From NCBI GenBank assembly GCA_932294295.1, contig OW028579.1, positions 4,311,370 to 4,375,369 on the forward strand: a stretch of 64,000 nucleotides of DNA. Direction: 5' to 3'. Position 1 is the stretch's first letter; every line of letters begins with the position of its first letter. Source of the DNA: Alitta virens (taxonomy: Eukaryota; Annelida; Polychaeta; Phyllodocida; Nereididae). Positions 22,648 through 31,869 of this stretch are shown one piece after another. A model generated the notes under the pieces. The model searched no databases. It saw nothing but the letters and a program-made list of their open reading frames with translations, and was not told where the DNA came from. The translations under genes were made by a program, and so were the position numbers.

Positions 22648-23797
22648 ATGTCTTCAGCAAACCAGACCATTGAGGAGGCTACTGCTGTGCCAGCAGTGCC
22701 CCTGGAAGACGAGAGACAAGGACAAGACGAGGGACCCCAGCTAACGTCAGAACAGACTGACATGGTGTGGGCTGCCATGGAGGCAGCGGGCCTCGAGGTC
22801 GGGGCCGAGCTTGAGGTCTCTGCCAGCGACGCTGAGGTGGCTGCCGTTTGCGGCTTGTCACCCACGTCTGAGGTTCAAATCTCCCTTGCCCCGGATTATT
22901 GGAGCCAGCAGAGGTTGGGACTCCTGCACCTGGACATGTGGGCCTACATGTCCAGGAAGGAATACGAGTCAGAGGACCCGGCGGTTAAGCAATACGGGTC
23001 GGCTACTTTACCCGAGATGGCGAGGATGCGACGGTATCTTCGTCTCCGCCCCCGGAGAGAAGACATGCCGATCCACAGTGGTTGGATCATCGGAGACCTG
23101 GGTGTTGCGACCACCCAGGAGGAGGTAATGGAGAATCTAAGGAGGCGACCTTGGTACGCCAAGGAGAGGGTAACCAGGCCAGGTGCAGAGGCCGAGGTCC
23201 CTCGTCCCGAGGCTACCAAGTCGCCTGCCCAAGACGCAAAGGCAGCTCTGCCAACGGAGGCTGCCAGGGGGGAAATCACCACGACTCCGGCAAGAGCCGA
23301 GAAACGGCTGGAGGGAGAGAGCATCGACAGCGCAGGGGCCACAGACAACGGAGGAACCGAGAGTGACGTTTCGGCCCCAGACAGCACCCCCCAAAGTCGT
23401 CCTGCCAGCTACGCCCCGGGACGTAACAGGGCTTAATTATATGTGCGCTACCTGCGGGAAGCGTGTGAGAGACCGCAAGTCTCTCACTCGCCACGTGAGC
23501 GTGGCTCACGCAGTAGCGTATGTGGGCTTCCAGTGCCCTGAGTGTCCCGCTGCGCTACCATCAGACAGGAGGACGAATTTCCGGCGACATCTGGAAAGGT
23601 CGCATGGATACACCCGCTTACGGGCTGAGGAGGTGACAGCGGCCACGGGACTGACAAAAATCCAAGGGCCGAACACCGATGGATCTCTGCCGGCAACACC
23701 GGAGATGAGGGCCCTGGTCAGCAGGGCGCCTTCCTCTCAGGCCACTGCGTCCACGAGCACCAGGGTGGTGCCGATGCGTGATACGATGGTACGATGA
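22648..23797 (+). pseudogene. ORF3 of copy 1: C2H2 zinc-finger accessory protein, broken
   Basis: The extra gene in the env position. The N-terminal 170 residues (from MSSANQTIEE) form an unrecognised domain with blocks APDYWSQQRLGLLHLDMWAY and LRLRPRREDMPI. An acidic, Ala/Pro-rich linker follows. The frame then breaks at a C-run (about 23385-23390), which is one base longer than in copy 2. The shifted frame encodes two C2H2 fingers: CATCGKRVRDRKSLTRHVSVAH and, after 13 residues, CPECPAALPSDRR...HLERSH. Copy 1 then ends at TGA (23797) because a deletion removed the coiled-coil tail seen in copy 2. There is no signal peptide or membrane span, so it is not an envelope gene. Function unknown; DNA or RNA binding is likely. 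Confidence 0.85.
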
Positions 23798-24421
23798 CCA
23801 ATGATGACGACCTGGAACGCGCCCCCCACGAAATGGCACCTGGATACGGACTGGACTTGAACGCTGGATATCAACACATCACGCAGAGGCGGATCACACA
23901 CCACGCGGGGAGCCAGGAGGTAATGCAGCGATGGGAGAAGTTATGACTTTTATAATGGCCAAGTAGAAACCTTAAGGCCTGGAAAATTATGGATACTGGC
24001 TAATTATAACAATGTCATCACTCGAAATTACGAGCAGCTGGTTTTCCCGCGCAAAAAGACCTTGCAGATCCAGAAAGCAGTACTGGCCCTTGTCCAAGGC
24101 GGAAGATGGACATGGATAATAGACTCTGTGTGTATTGTATGTCTCTGTGTGTTGTGTGTTATGTTTGCAGCAGTGGCAAGAGGCAACCATGAGGATAGCG
24201 GTCCAGTCCAGTGGAATAACCAGGCCTGGGGGTGAGCGTGACAGCTCTCTAGTGTCATGTCGTAGGCGATTGTCATTTATGATTTATCATTTATGATTTT
24301 TTGATTTTTGTGAATTGTATGAATGAATCTCGTTTATTTATGTCGTCCTGATCGTCGTCGTACAGCCTACTCAATGTATTAGTTTGAATATGGGGGCATA
24401 TTCCCAGTAAGAAGGGAGTAA
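23798..24421 (+). other. 3' untranslated region and polypurine tract of copy 1
   Basis: Colinear with 63370-64000 of copy 2, with no ORF. It ends with AAGAAGGGAGTAA just before the LTR, which serves as the polypurine tract. Confidence 0.7.
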
Positions 24422-24639
24422 TGTGATGACCCCAGGTCACTGACCTTACTAGGTCAGTGACCGACTTGATGCGCACTGGGTGACCCGGACCACGTGACCA
24501 CGGGGTCTTGGCGGGAATACACCCAGACCGCGTCAGTAGCTGAAGAAGCAGACGTTAGACAGGCTGTGCGGCGGGGCAGGGCAAAATAAAACTTTAAAAC
24601 TGGAAAATTAACACTTTGTCTTTATTGGGGAACCTTACA
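24422..24639 (+). repeat. 3' LTR of gypsy copy 1 (218 bp)
   Basis: Same length as the 5' LTR, with two differences. It is followed by the second ATAT of the target duplication and then by the resumed 3' UTR of the mag-like element. Confidence 0.93.
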
Positions 24640-25082
24640 ATATAATATCTGTATGACTTCTTAATAAGTTCAGAGTTCGCATTTAAAATGTCCAGATGTA
24701 ATAATATCGTTTGGCTGTCAGTTTTACAATTGTACTAGTCACATTTAGGGTGATATTTTAGAGAGAGTCAGTACCTTACAAAACTAAGACTTTGGCAAGT
24801 TTGAGATGATACTAGAACACACATAAATTTGGCACTAGGGTTGACTACAAGAATACACATGAGATGCTGTATAGGTAGACACATGTTAAGACAATAATAT
24901 TCCTACGTAATTACAATGCAAATTACAAAGGGTGACATGTAGTCCCGTAAACATCAACTTTTGTGAGATTCAACATATAAGCAAGACAGTAACTGTGAGT
25001 GAGGTATGTACAAACAAAATATATATGATGTACATACAGTCTTATGTAGGTGCATTCTACAGATTACATCAAGAGTCACAGT
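24640..25082 (-). other. 3' untranslated part of the mag-like element
   Basis: Non-coding AT-rich DNA between the nested insertion and the end of pol. Together with 15620-15653 it forms the host element's 3' UTR. Nothing else was seen. Confidence 0.6.
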
Positions 25083-28000
25083 TTATAAATCGAGCCACGT
25101 TGCTCTTTTAGAGATGCGACCACTTCTGGTTTTAGTTGCACCGTCAGGGGTGTTGCTACGAGTGGGGGTTCCAGGTTTGGAAGCACTTTCTGGGGGCTCG
25201 TCTCGAGCAGGTGTCTGTAGGCGAGGCGTCTGGGCATTGGGGAACAGAGGGGTCACAGGGGGAGTTGATGGTCTGGCCGGGGAGTAAGGGAGCTGTTGGG
25301 ACACAGGGGTTTGCACATTGGGGGTTTCACGAATGTGCTGTCTGTTTCTCCGGACAGTATTGCCATTGGTGTCGCGAACGATGTATGATCTGTCACTGTG
25401 TTTAGCAACTATCACGGCAGGGTGCCAATGTCCGTTGGGTTGTTGGACATGTACGGTCTGGTCTGCTTGCAGATCTGGGAGTTCCTGTCGTCTTGCATGA
25501 CGGAAGTCAAAATTGGCTTTCTGAGTTTCCTGGCGAGCTTGAAGTGCTTGGAACGTATTTTCGTGGTCCCGTGAGTGGGTTGCGTTTGTGGGGAGTGTTG
25601 AGCGTAGCTTGCGTTGGAAGAGTAATTCACCAGGGCTAGCGAGGTTGTGGGAGATTGGTGTTGCATGCCAATGGAGGAAAGCAAGATAGGGGTCCGTTTG
25701 GGAGTTTGATGCTTTCTCCAAGATGTGTTTGACCGTTTGCACATGACGTTCAATAAAACCATTTCCCTGGGGTCGTCGCGGGGAAGTTGTGATGTGGGTG
25801 AAGTTCCATGAACTGGCGAATGCTGCAAAAACATCACTGGAGAAGTGAGGGCCGTTGTCGGATATGACACGTTCTGGGATGCCCATTTCAGAAAAAGTTA
25901 GTTTGAGAGTGTCAATCACGACTGCACTAGGCGATGGACGTGGAAGTTTCCGGATGATTGGATATTTAGAGTAATAGTCAGTGATGAGCAGCCATTGCCT
26001 GTTTTCAGCTTCAAATAGGTCGACCGCAACATGGGACCATGCACATGATGGGATTTGTGGCTGTTTCAAGGGCTCCTTCTGCTGTGTTGGCTGGATTGAC
26101 TGGCACTGTGTGCAAGACTTGACGAGATTTTCGATGTCCTTGTTGATGTTTGGCCAGAATATGCACTCTTTGGCCAGCAGCTTTGTTTTTTCAATGCCAA
26201 GATGTGCAGTGTGTAAGGTTGTCAGAATATCCGATTGTAGCGAAGGGGGTATGACAATCTGTGAGCCTTTCACTGAAATGCCATCTGTGACTGACAGCTG
26301 GTCTCGGACATTCCAGTAAGGGCGAAGATCTGGCGTTAGATCTTGGATAGTGTCAGGCCAACCTTGCGTGATGACTGTAAGTAGAGAGGTCAGAGTTGCA
26401 TCTCTTGCAGTTTGTTCTCTGAGTTGTTGCAATTTTTTGTCTGTGAACCGGACAAAATCCACTCTTATGTCCAAATCAATCGGATCAGCATTTGTGCACG
26501 GCAGCCGTGACAAACCGTCCGCGAGTTGGTTGTCAAGACCCTTTCTGTATGTTATGGTGAAGTTGTAGCCTTGCAGGCGGATTAGCATGCGCTGCAGGCG
26601 ACCTGGTGCTGCCGTGAGTGGTTTGTCCACTATGGTCACAAGTGGTTTGTGATCAGTTATGACTTCAAAGTTTCTTCCGTACAGGTATGTGTGGAAGCGA
26701 TGGACTGCGAAGACGATTGCAAGCAGTTCGCGTTCGATACAGGCGTAGTGTTGTTCGGTTGGTGTAAGGCTCTTGCTTGCAAACGCCACTGGACGTAGAA
26801 CGTTGTTTTCATCCGTCTGTATGAGGGCTGCGCCTACGCCACGGAGACTGGCATCACAGTGCAGTTGTGCTGCTTTTGTAGGATCATAGTAACGTAAGAC
26901 AGATTGCGCTGTGACCAGTTGTTTGAGGTTGTCGAAACAGAGCTGGTGATGGGGTTCCCACAAGAAGATAGTGTCTTTCTTGAGGAGGTCTCTGAGCGTT
27001 GATGTTCTCTCGCTGAAGTTGGCAATGAATGGAGATAAGTACATGAGAAAACCCATTCTGGGTGGCCTCTCGATAGCGGTCTTAAGACCTTAGAGAGGCC
27101 TCCCACACATAGAGAAAAATACATTTTAAATATTTCTTTACTTGTTTATTTGTCTATTTTTCTATGTATGTTTCAAACAATGTCTGTATATGAAATGTGT
27201 GTCTCTTTGTGTAAATAAATGTCTTTGTCTGTCTGTCATAAAGCTTTGCAGCTCAGTTTTGTTTAGAGGGGCTGGCATTGTGGTCAGATCCTGGATCTTC
27301 TGAGGATCAGGCTTGACCCCTTCAGCGGAGTAGGTGTTACCGAAGAACGCTATTTCCTTAGCTTTGATGATGCACTTCTTTGAGTTGAGGGTGAGGCCAT
27401 GTGCTGAAGCGACCTGTAGAAAATTCAGCAGATTCTTGTCGTGTTCGGTTTCGCTTGAGCCATAGACGACAATGTCGTCTCCGATGCCACAAGCTCCTTC
27501 GCATCTCTCTAGGATTCTGTCCATTTCCAGCTGGAAGAGATCTTGTGACACACTTAATCCGAAGGGCAGGCGTTTGAAACAATAGCGTCCGAAAGGCGTC
27601 TGGAATGTAGTGAGTTTTTGGCTCACTTCATCTAATTTTACAGCCCAGTAGCCAGATTTGGCATCGAGTTTTGAGAAAACTTTAGCATTTCTGAACCTGT
27701 AGTTGATCTCTGGCACTGTCTTCATCATGTGCACAGGCCTGATCAGGGCCTTGTTGAGGTGTCGTGGATCCAGACAAACGCGAAGGCTGCCGTCACGTTT
27801 GGTGACGCATGTGAGGGAGCTAACCCATTCTGTGGGCTCCTCTATCTTCCTAATGACATCTTGTTTGACCATTGAGTCGAGTTCTTGTTTGATCTTGTCT
27901 TGCATTGCAATTGGTGTGCGTCGAGGGGCGTCAATGTGTGGCGGGACGTGAGGGTCTACGTGTAGTCTGTGGATGTTGGGGAAATTGCCAATGCGATCAA

Positions 28001-28690
28001 ACATGTCGGGGAATTGCGTGATGAGGTCACGAGTGTCCTGGATGGGTTTGTGGTCAGATACAGCGCAGTTGAGACTGACCACGTTCATGTCGATGCATGA
28101 CCGCAGCCCGAGGATGGCTGGGCCATGAACGTCAACAACAAAGAAGCTAACTGTGTGCCATGAGGAGTTCTGGGCTTTGCACAATATATCGACAGTTCCT
28201 GCACACTGGATTGGGGTGTTGTTGTAAGCACATAGAACTTTGTTGGTAGGTGTGACAGCATTGTGCATTGGAATGCCGTCTTCATCAACTTTGTGGGGCC
28301 ACATTTGACTGAAAGTTCTGAATGGCATTGTGTTTGCCTGGGCTCCAGTGTCTACTTTTACCCTGAATGTGTGGGTGCCTGGACGGCCTTGGACTCGAAC
28401 TTGCAGTGAGGTGAAAGCTTCGTCACGGTCTTGTTGCACTGTGGAGATCATCAGGCTGTCAAAAGTGAGGGCTTCCTGCCATTGTTCTGAGAGTTGCTCA
28501 TCAGATACGACATGCACCTTTCTGTTGTGTGTCGGGGTTTGTCGTCTCCTATTTCCGTTGTTGCCTGACTGTGGGTTGCGTGACGATAAACAGACAGATG
28601 CCCAGTGTCCTTCGTGGTTGCACTTGTCGCAGATGCTGTTGCGGGCTGGGCAGTGTTCTCGACCAAAAGATGACGGCGACCGCAGCATTT
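25083..28690 (-). pseudogene. pol of the mag-like element, interrupted by a 180-bp insertion
   Basis: Read on the minus strand. Second zinc knuckle: CDKCNHEGHWASVC. Protease: VKVDTGAQANTMP. RT: LDPRHLNKA, KLDAKSGYW, FKRLPFGL and catalytic GIGDDIVVYG. RNase H: LHCDASLRGVG, then YACIERELLAIVF and ITDHKPLV. Integrase: LHTAHLGI with CTQCQ; DDE residues in AVDLFEAE, ISDNGPHFSS and QGNGFIERH. The C-terminus ends SGRISKRATWLDL. GxGDD and integrase details fit the mag/SURL branch. Between TELQSF and YLSPF a retroposon tail (27057-27236) splits the gene. Pol is also offset from gag by one base at a T-run (about 28673), so the copy is inactive. Confidence 0.92.
27057..27236 (+). mobile_element. 180-bp retroposon tail inserted in the mag-like pol
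   Basis: Flanked by CAT at 27054-27056 and 27237-27239. Removing the insert restores a continuous RT-RNase H reading frame. It contains CTCTCGATAGCGG and CTTAGAGAGG, like 4703-4836, and ends AATAAATG followed by (TCTG)n. It is a 5'-truncated LINE or SINE 3' end. Confidence 0.75.
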
Positions 28691-29416
28691 GCAGGCGGAG
28701 AGTGATTTTGTTTGTTGTGTGGTAGGCTCACGTTTCTGTCTGAAGTTGCGAGATGTAGACTTGCCTTGTTTGGGGCGTGCTCCCCGTGATGCTCCAACTG
28801 CAGCAACTGGTACGGCAGGTTCTGCTGTTGCGACTGGTTGGAGTGAACGTATTTGCTTGCTATGCGCGTTGCTTGCCTCGTATGTACGACCAAGAGTGAT
28901 GGCTTGGGTGAGTGTGAATTTGTCATCTTTCTCTAACAATTCTTTCTGAAAGTCATCAATGGGTGTGCTGGCAGTCAGCAGCTCCAGTAGTCTAGAATGA
29001 AGTTCAGGATCAGAGAATTTGCACTTTCTTGCCATGAGCCTGCATCTATTTATGAAAGTGTCTACAGTTTCTGTAGGCAATTGTATGCACTTGCTTAGTT
29101 TTAATCTGCACACTCTGAAGTTTTCAGCTGGTTCGAGCTGGTCCATGAATGTTTGAAAAATAAAGTTTACATCTTTCTTTTGGTCTGCTGTGATGTCCCA
29201 ACTGTTGAACCGTCTGATGCCTTCGTCGCCGGTTGCCAGCAGTACGAGCGCGACTTTATCCTCGTCTTTGGTTTGCTTGACTTGGAAGTAGAGCTCAAAC
29301 TTTTGTTTGAAGAGCATAAAAGCTTCTGGTAGGTCCGATGATGACCAATCGAGCGTTGGCTTCATGTTATCGTTCGGCATTTTGCAGCTGTGTTGAGTGC
29401 GTTTTGCGTGTCTCAC
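28674..29416 (-). pseudogene. gag of the mag-like element
   Basis: Starts at the ATG at 29416 on the minus strand (MRHAKRTQHS), although the ATG 11 or 15 codons later is an equally good start. The retrotransposon gag/capsid region includes FMLFKQKFELYF, FNSWDITADQKKDVNFIF and LPTETVDTFINRCRLMARKC. A basic stretch and the first zinc-knuckle half (CKCCGRRH) follow. In this group the reading frame usually continues through a second knuckle into pol. Here it shifts by -1 at CTTTTGG, so the next residues (FGREHCPA) are read in the pol frame. A one-base loss from the T-run explains this; programmed frameshifting is the alternative. Confidence 0.85.
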
Positions 29417-29516
29417 GTGGTTTGGGACGCCGACTCATGGAGCCGTGTGTGGGATCGCCGTGGGTTGGGCGGATGCTGTGCGTCGTTTCCTGGGTTCACT
29501 GGATCATGTGCGACAT

Positions 29517-29535
29517 AATCCCGACGCTGCCACCA
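29517..29535 (-). promoter_or_regulatory. Primer-binding site of the mag-like element (tRNA-Leu-like)
   Basis: Directly abuts the 5' LTR on the minus strand: TGGTGGCAGCGTCGGGATT. The first 11 bases complement the ...CGCTGCCACCA end typical of leucine tRNAs. Confidence 0.65.
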
Positions 29536-29694
29536 TGTAATAGTTTGTGTTTCCAATACTATCAATAAGCACAGCACGATGCGTTAGAGTCCGACATTTT
29601 ATTTACGAAGAGAACAACAACTAAGCCGCGCATGCGTGCCGCAATGCTAAAAGGCGGACCCAGCGCGCTTAACTAAAATGCGTAACATGCGACA
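29536..29694 (-). repeat. 5' LTR of the mag-like element (159 bp)
   Basis: TG...CA ends. Matches 15450-15606 with about six substitutions and two small indels. Confidence 0.9.
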
Positions 29695-29711
29695 ACTGTC
29701 ATGTATTTCTA

Positions 29712-29901
29712 GAGGGGTGGGGCGTGGGGTTATCGTGGTCAGCTGGGCTTCCAACCACTGGGTCCTGGGTTCATTTCCCAAGTCCAACCTAAGTTGGATG
29801 GCTGTTTCATCCATCATCTCATTGCCATGGTTCCTGCCTGTCCTAATTAGCCCATGAGGTGAATACAGGACGTAAAGCCCTAATAAACCCACCACCCTTA
29901 T
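29712..29901 (+). mobile_element. tRNA-derived SINE, family 1, copy a
   Basis: Perfect 11-bp target duplication ATGTATTTCTA (29701-29711 and 29902-29912). The tRNA-like head is diverged and its box A is decayed. The body has the family blocks TTGGATGGCTGTTTCATCC, CCTGCCTGTCCTAATTAGCCC and ATACAGGACGTAAAGCCC. Confidence 0.9.
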
Positions 29902-29984
29902 ATGTATTTCTACTAATTTTGAATTCCATTCGCTGAGCTTGTAGGGTTTTTGTCAGGGTTAACCCACTTTTGGTGGATTAGTAA

Positions 29985-30480
29985 CACCTTGTAGAGTATA
30001 AAAAACAAATTCAGTGAACAACTGGTGAAGATCTGATCATTCAAATTAAGAAAGTTTTCAAAATTTAATCTACAGTAACAATAAACATGTTACAGCATGA
30101 TGCTGAGCCGCTATAGAGTATACAAATCAAATTTGAAGCAAATCGAATCGCCCTAACACAAGTTATAGCATTTTACCCTAACACAGGGTAATTACCCCAC
30201 GGCAACCATATAAGTGTATGACCGGTATCACCCTGTGCAGTATACAAACCAAATTTGGTGAAGATATAATCACCCAAATATAATATACCCCTCTTGGGGG
30301 TAATTACCCCAAGAAATTGTCCCGTGATAACAATATAAGCTACTGAATTCAGAACCGGTTTGCATCACCCTGTAGAGCAAATGAACCAAATTCAGTAAAG
30401 ATCTGATCACCCATAAAGAATTTTAACCATCATAGGGTAAGGTAACTACCCCAAGGCAACCACAGAAGTTTCAAAACCCC
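29985..30480. repeat. Diverged tandem repeat, about 125-bp unit, 4 copies
   Basis: Four related units begin near 29985, 30112, 30228 and 30364. Each has a form of CACCCTGTAGAGTATACAAA, then CAAATTTGGTGAAGATCTGA, then TAATTACCCCAAGGCAACCA. The units are strongly diverged, so the array is old. No coding capacity. Confidence 0.65.
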
Positions 30481-30562
30481 AACCCTTAGTAAAATCCCCT
30501 AATGTTATTCACTCAAAGAAGTAACCATGCATGGTCTCACTGAAATGTACCCTTTATGCACA

Positions 30563-30752
30563 GGGCGGGGGCCTAGCTCAGAGGTAGCGCTCTGGGCTTC
30601 CAATCGCTGGGTCCCGGGTTTGATTCCCGGTCGAGCCTACGTTGGATGGCTGTTTCATCCTTCGTCTCATTGCCATGGTCTCTGCCTGTCCTAATTAGCC
30701 CATCCGGTGCAGAAATACAGGACGTAAAGCCCAAATCACACACACACACATA
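30563..30752 (+). mobile_element. tRNA-derived SINE, family 1, copy b
   Basis: Complete head GGGGGCCTAGCTCAGAGGTA (box A) and GGTTTGATTCC (box B), the shared body, and a CACACACA tail. Confidence 0.9.
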
Positions 30753-30841
30753 CTCTTCCATAGAAGAGCTCAATGTATAACCAGAAGATGCTAAGGCAGC
30801 CAACACCAACCACGCCAAGCCAACAACGCCGACTGAGTCAT

Positions 30842-31033
30842 GAGTGGGGGCCTAGCTCAGAGGTAGCGCTCTGAGCTTCCAACCGCTGGGTCCCGGGTTC
30901 GATTCCCGGTCGAGCCTAAGTTGGATGGCTGTTTCATCCTTCGTCTCATTGCCATGGTCTCTGCCTGTCCTAATTAGCCCATCAGGTGCAGAAATACAGG
31001 ACATAAAGCCCTAATCCACCCACCCACCCACCC
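30842..31033 (+). mobile_element. tRNA-derived SINE, family 1, copy c
   Basis: Perfect 11-bp target duplication GACTGAGTCAT (30831-30841 and 31034-31044). Intact box A (TAGCTCAGAGGTAGCG) and box B (GGTTCGATTCC). The tail is (CCCA)n. This is close to the family consensus. Confidence 0.93.
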
Positions 31034-31044
31034 GACTGAGTCAT

Positions 31045-31869
31045 ACCTCGTTTAAGCTAGGTCGTCTGTTAAAAAAGGAAACGTGCAATACTATTTAATG
31101 TTTTGTTTAACATACAGTTTTTTATATAAAATAAAACCGCCAGTAAAGATTAGCAGACTAACGTTAACCTGTGTCAATGGTTAACACTCCCCCCCCCCCC
31201 TTTCTGTGAATGAAGCAAATAATACATATTAAAAATAACTAAATTTAAGCTAGGGCCACTAATCAGATTCAGCCTACTGATCTCCACATGCAGATAATAA
31301 TAAATTGTAGGTCAATTGAATTGAATTGAATTGAATTTATTTAGCCTCCTGATATCATACATGCATGTACATACATCAATTATTACAATAACACTTTTCA
31401 CATGGCTTTAAATCACTAATTATTATGTAAAAACTAGGACGCTGGGTCAGGCATCTGAGCTATAAGCTGTTTGAATGATGCCTGCCTGTATTCTATATGA
31501 GAAAAGAGAAGATTTTAACCGTAGAAAAATAAAAAAATATATAGAAAAATACAATGATAGATATTATCTCTGTGATGAACCGAAAATGTACAGCTGAAAA
31601 AACATCCCTAATTATTATTTTATCTTTATTAGAACATCTGAATGTGTAGTTCAAATTTCAATCATACATAGAGTTATAGACCATCCCATTCTCTAACCTC
31701 TAGTATCTTGTTTGACCTAAAAACAATGTACCTTAATACTAAGTCTTGTCTTATCTTGGCTAGTTAACCCATAAACTTTGCCTTTACTATGCTGATATTT
31801 TATAACTGACAATGTATATTAAATTATCTGCACACAGGTTTTGTGATTCATACTGTTCATAATTTGATA
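31045..31869. other. DHRS11 5' flank
   Basis: AT-rich with a C-run at about 31190 and a (TTGAA)n run near 31315-31340. No gene-like frame. The DHRS11 promoter must lie here, but no TATA or CCAAT box could be placed with confidence. Confidence 0.5.

Larger units (their letters stand above)
15654..24639 (+). mobile_element. Ty3/gypsy element with an extra zinc-finger ORF (copy 1), nested
   Basis: A complete LTR-to-LTR element of 8986 bp. It inserted into the mag-like element with ATAT target duplications at 15650-15653 and 24640-24643. Order: LTR, tRNA-Lys-like PBS, gag, protease-RT-RNase H, integrase, a 1.17-kb spacer, a zinc-finger ORF3, 3' UTR, polypurine tract (AAGAAGGGAG), LTR. The LTRs differ at only two of 218 positions, so insertion is recent. 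Even so, at least five lesions interrupt its genes: an extra G in gag, loss of half of RNase H, a stop in integrase, an extra C in ORF3, and a deletion at the ORF3 end. It was either mobilised in trans or contains base-calling errors. Confidence 0.93.
15450..29694 (-). mobile_element. mag/SURL-like Ty3/gypsy LTR retrotransposon, split by a nested element
   Basis: A minus-strand LTR element. Its 5' LTR is at 29536-29694 and its 3' LTR at 15450-15606. A primer-binding site abuts the 5' LTR. Gag and pol occupy 29416-25083, and a polypurine tract abuts the 3' LTR at 15607-15619. The flanks ACCGT (15445-15449) and ACTGT (29695-29699) are a 5-bp target duplication with one mismatch. The two LTRs differ at about six substitutions and two indels, so the insertion is not very recent. 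Between pol and the polypurine tract it is interrupted by the 8986-bp element at 15654-24639. Removing that leaves about 5.3 kb, a normal size for this group. Confidence 0.9.

Noticed and set aside
22648..23797. ORF3 as a viral envelope gene
   Set aside because: No signal peptide, no hydrophobic fusion or transmembrane segment, no paired cysteine ectodomain; zinc fingers instead.
30563..30640. Functional tRNA gene
   Set aside because: Boxes A and B are good, but the tRNA-like head continues into a SINE body with a simple-repeat tail and recurs 13 times; it is a SINE promoter.
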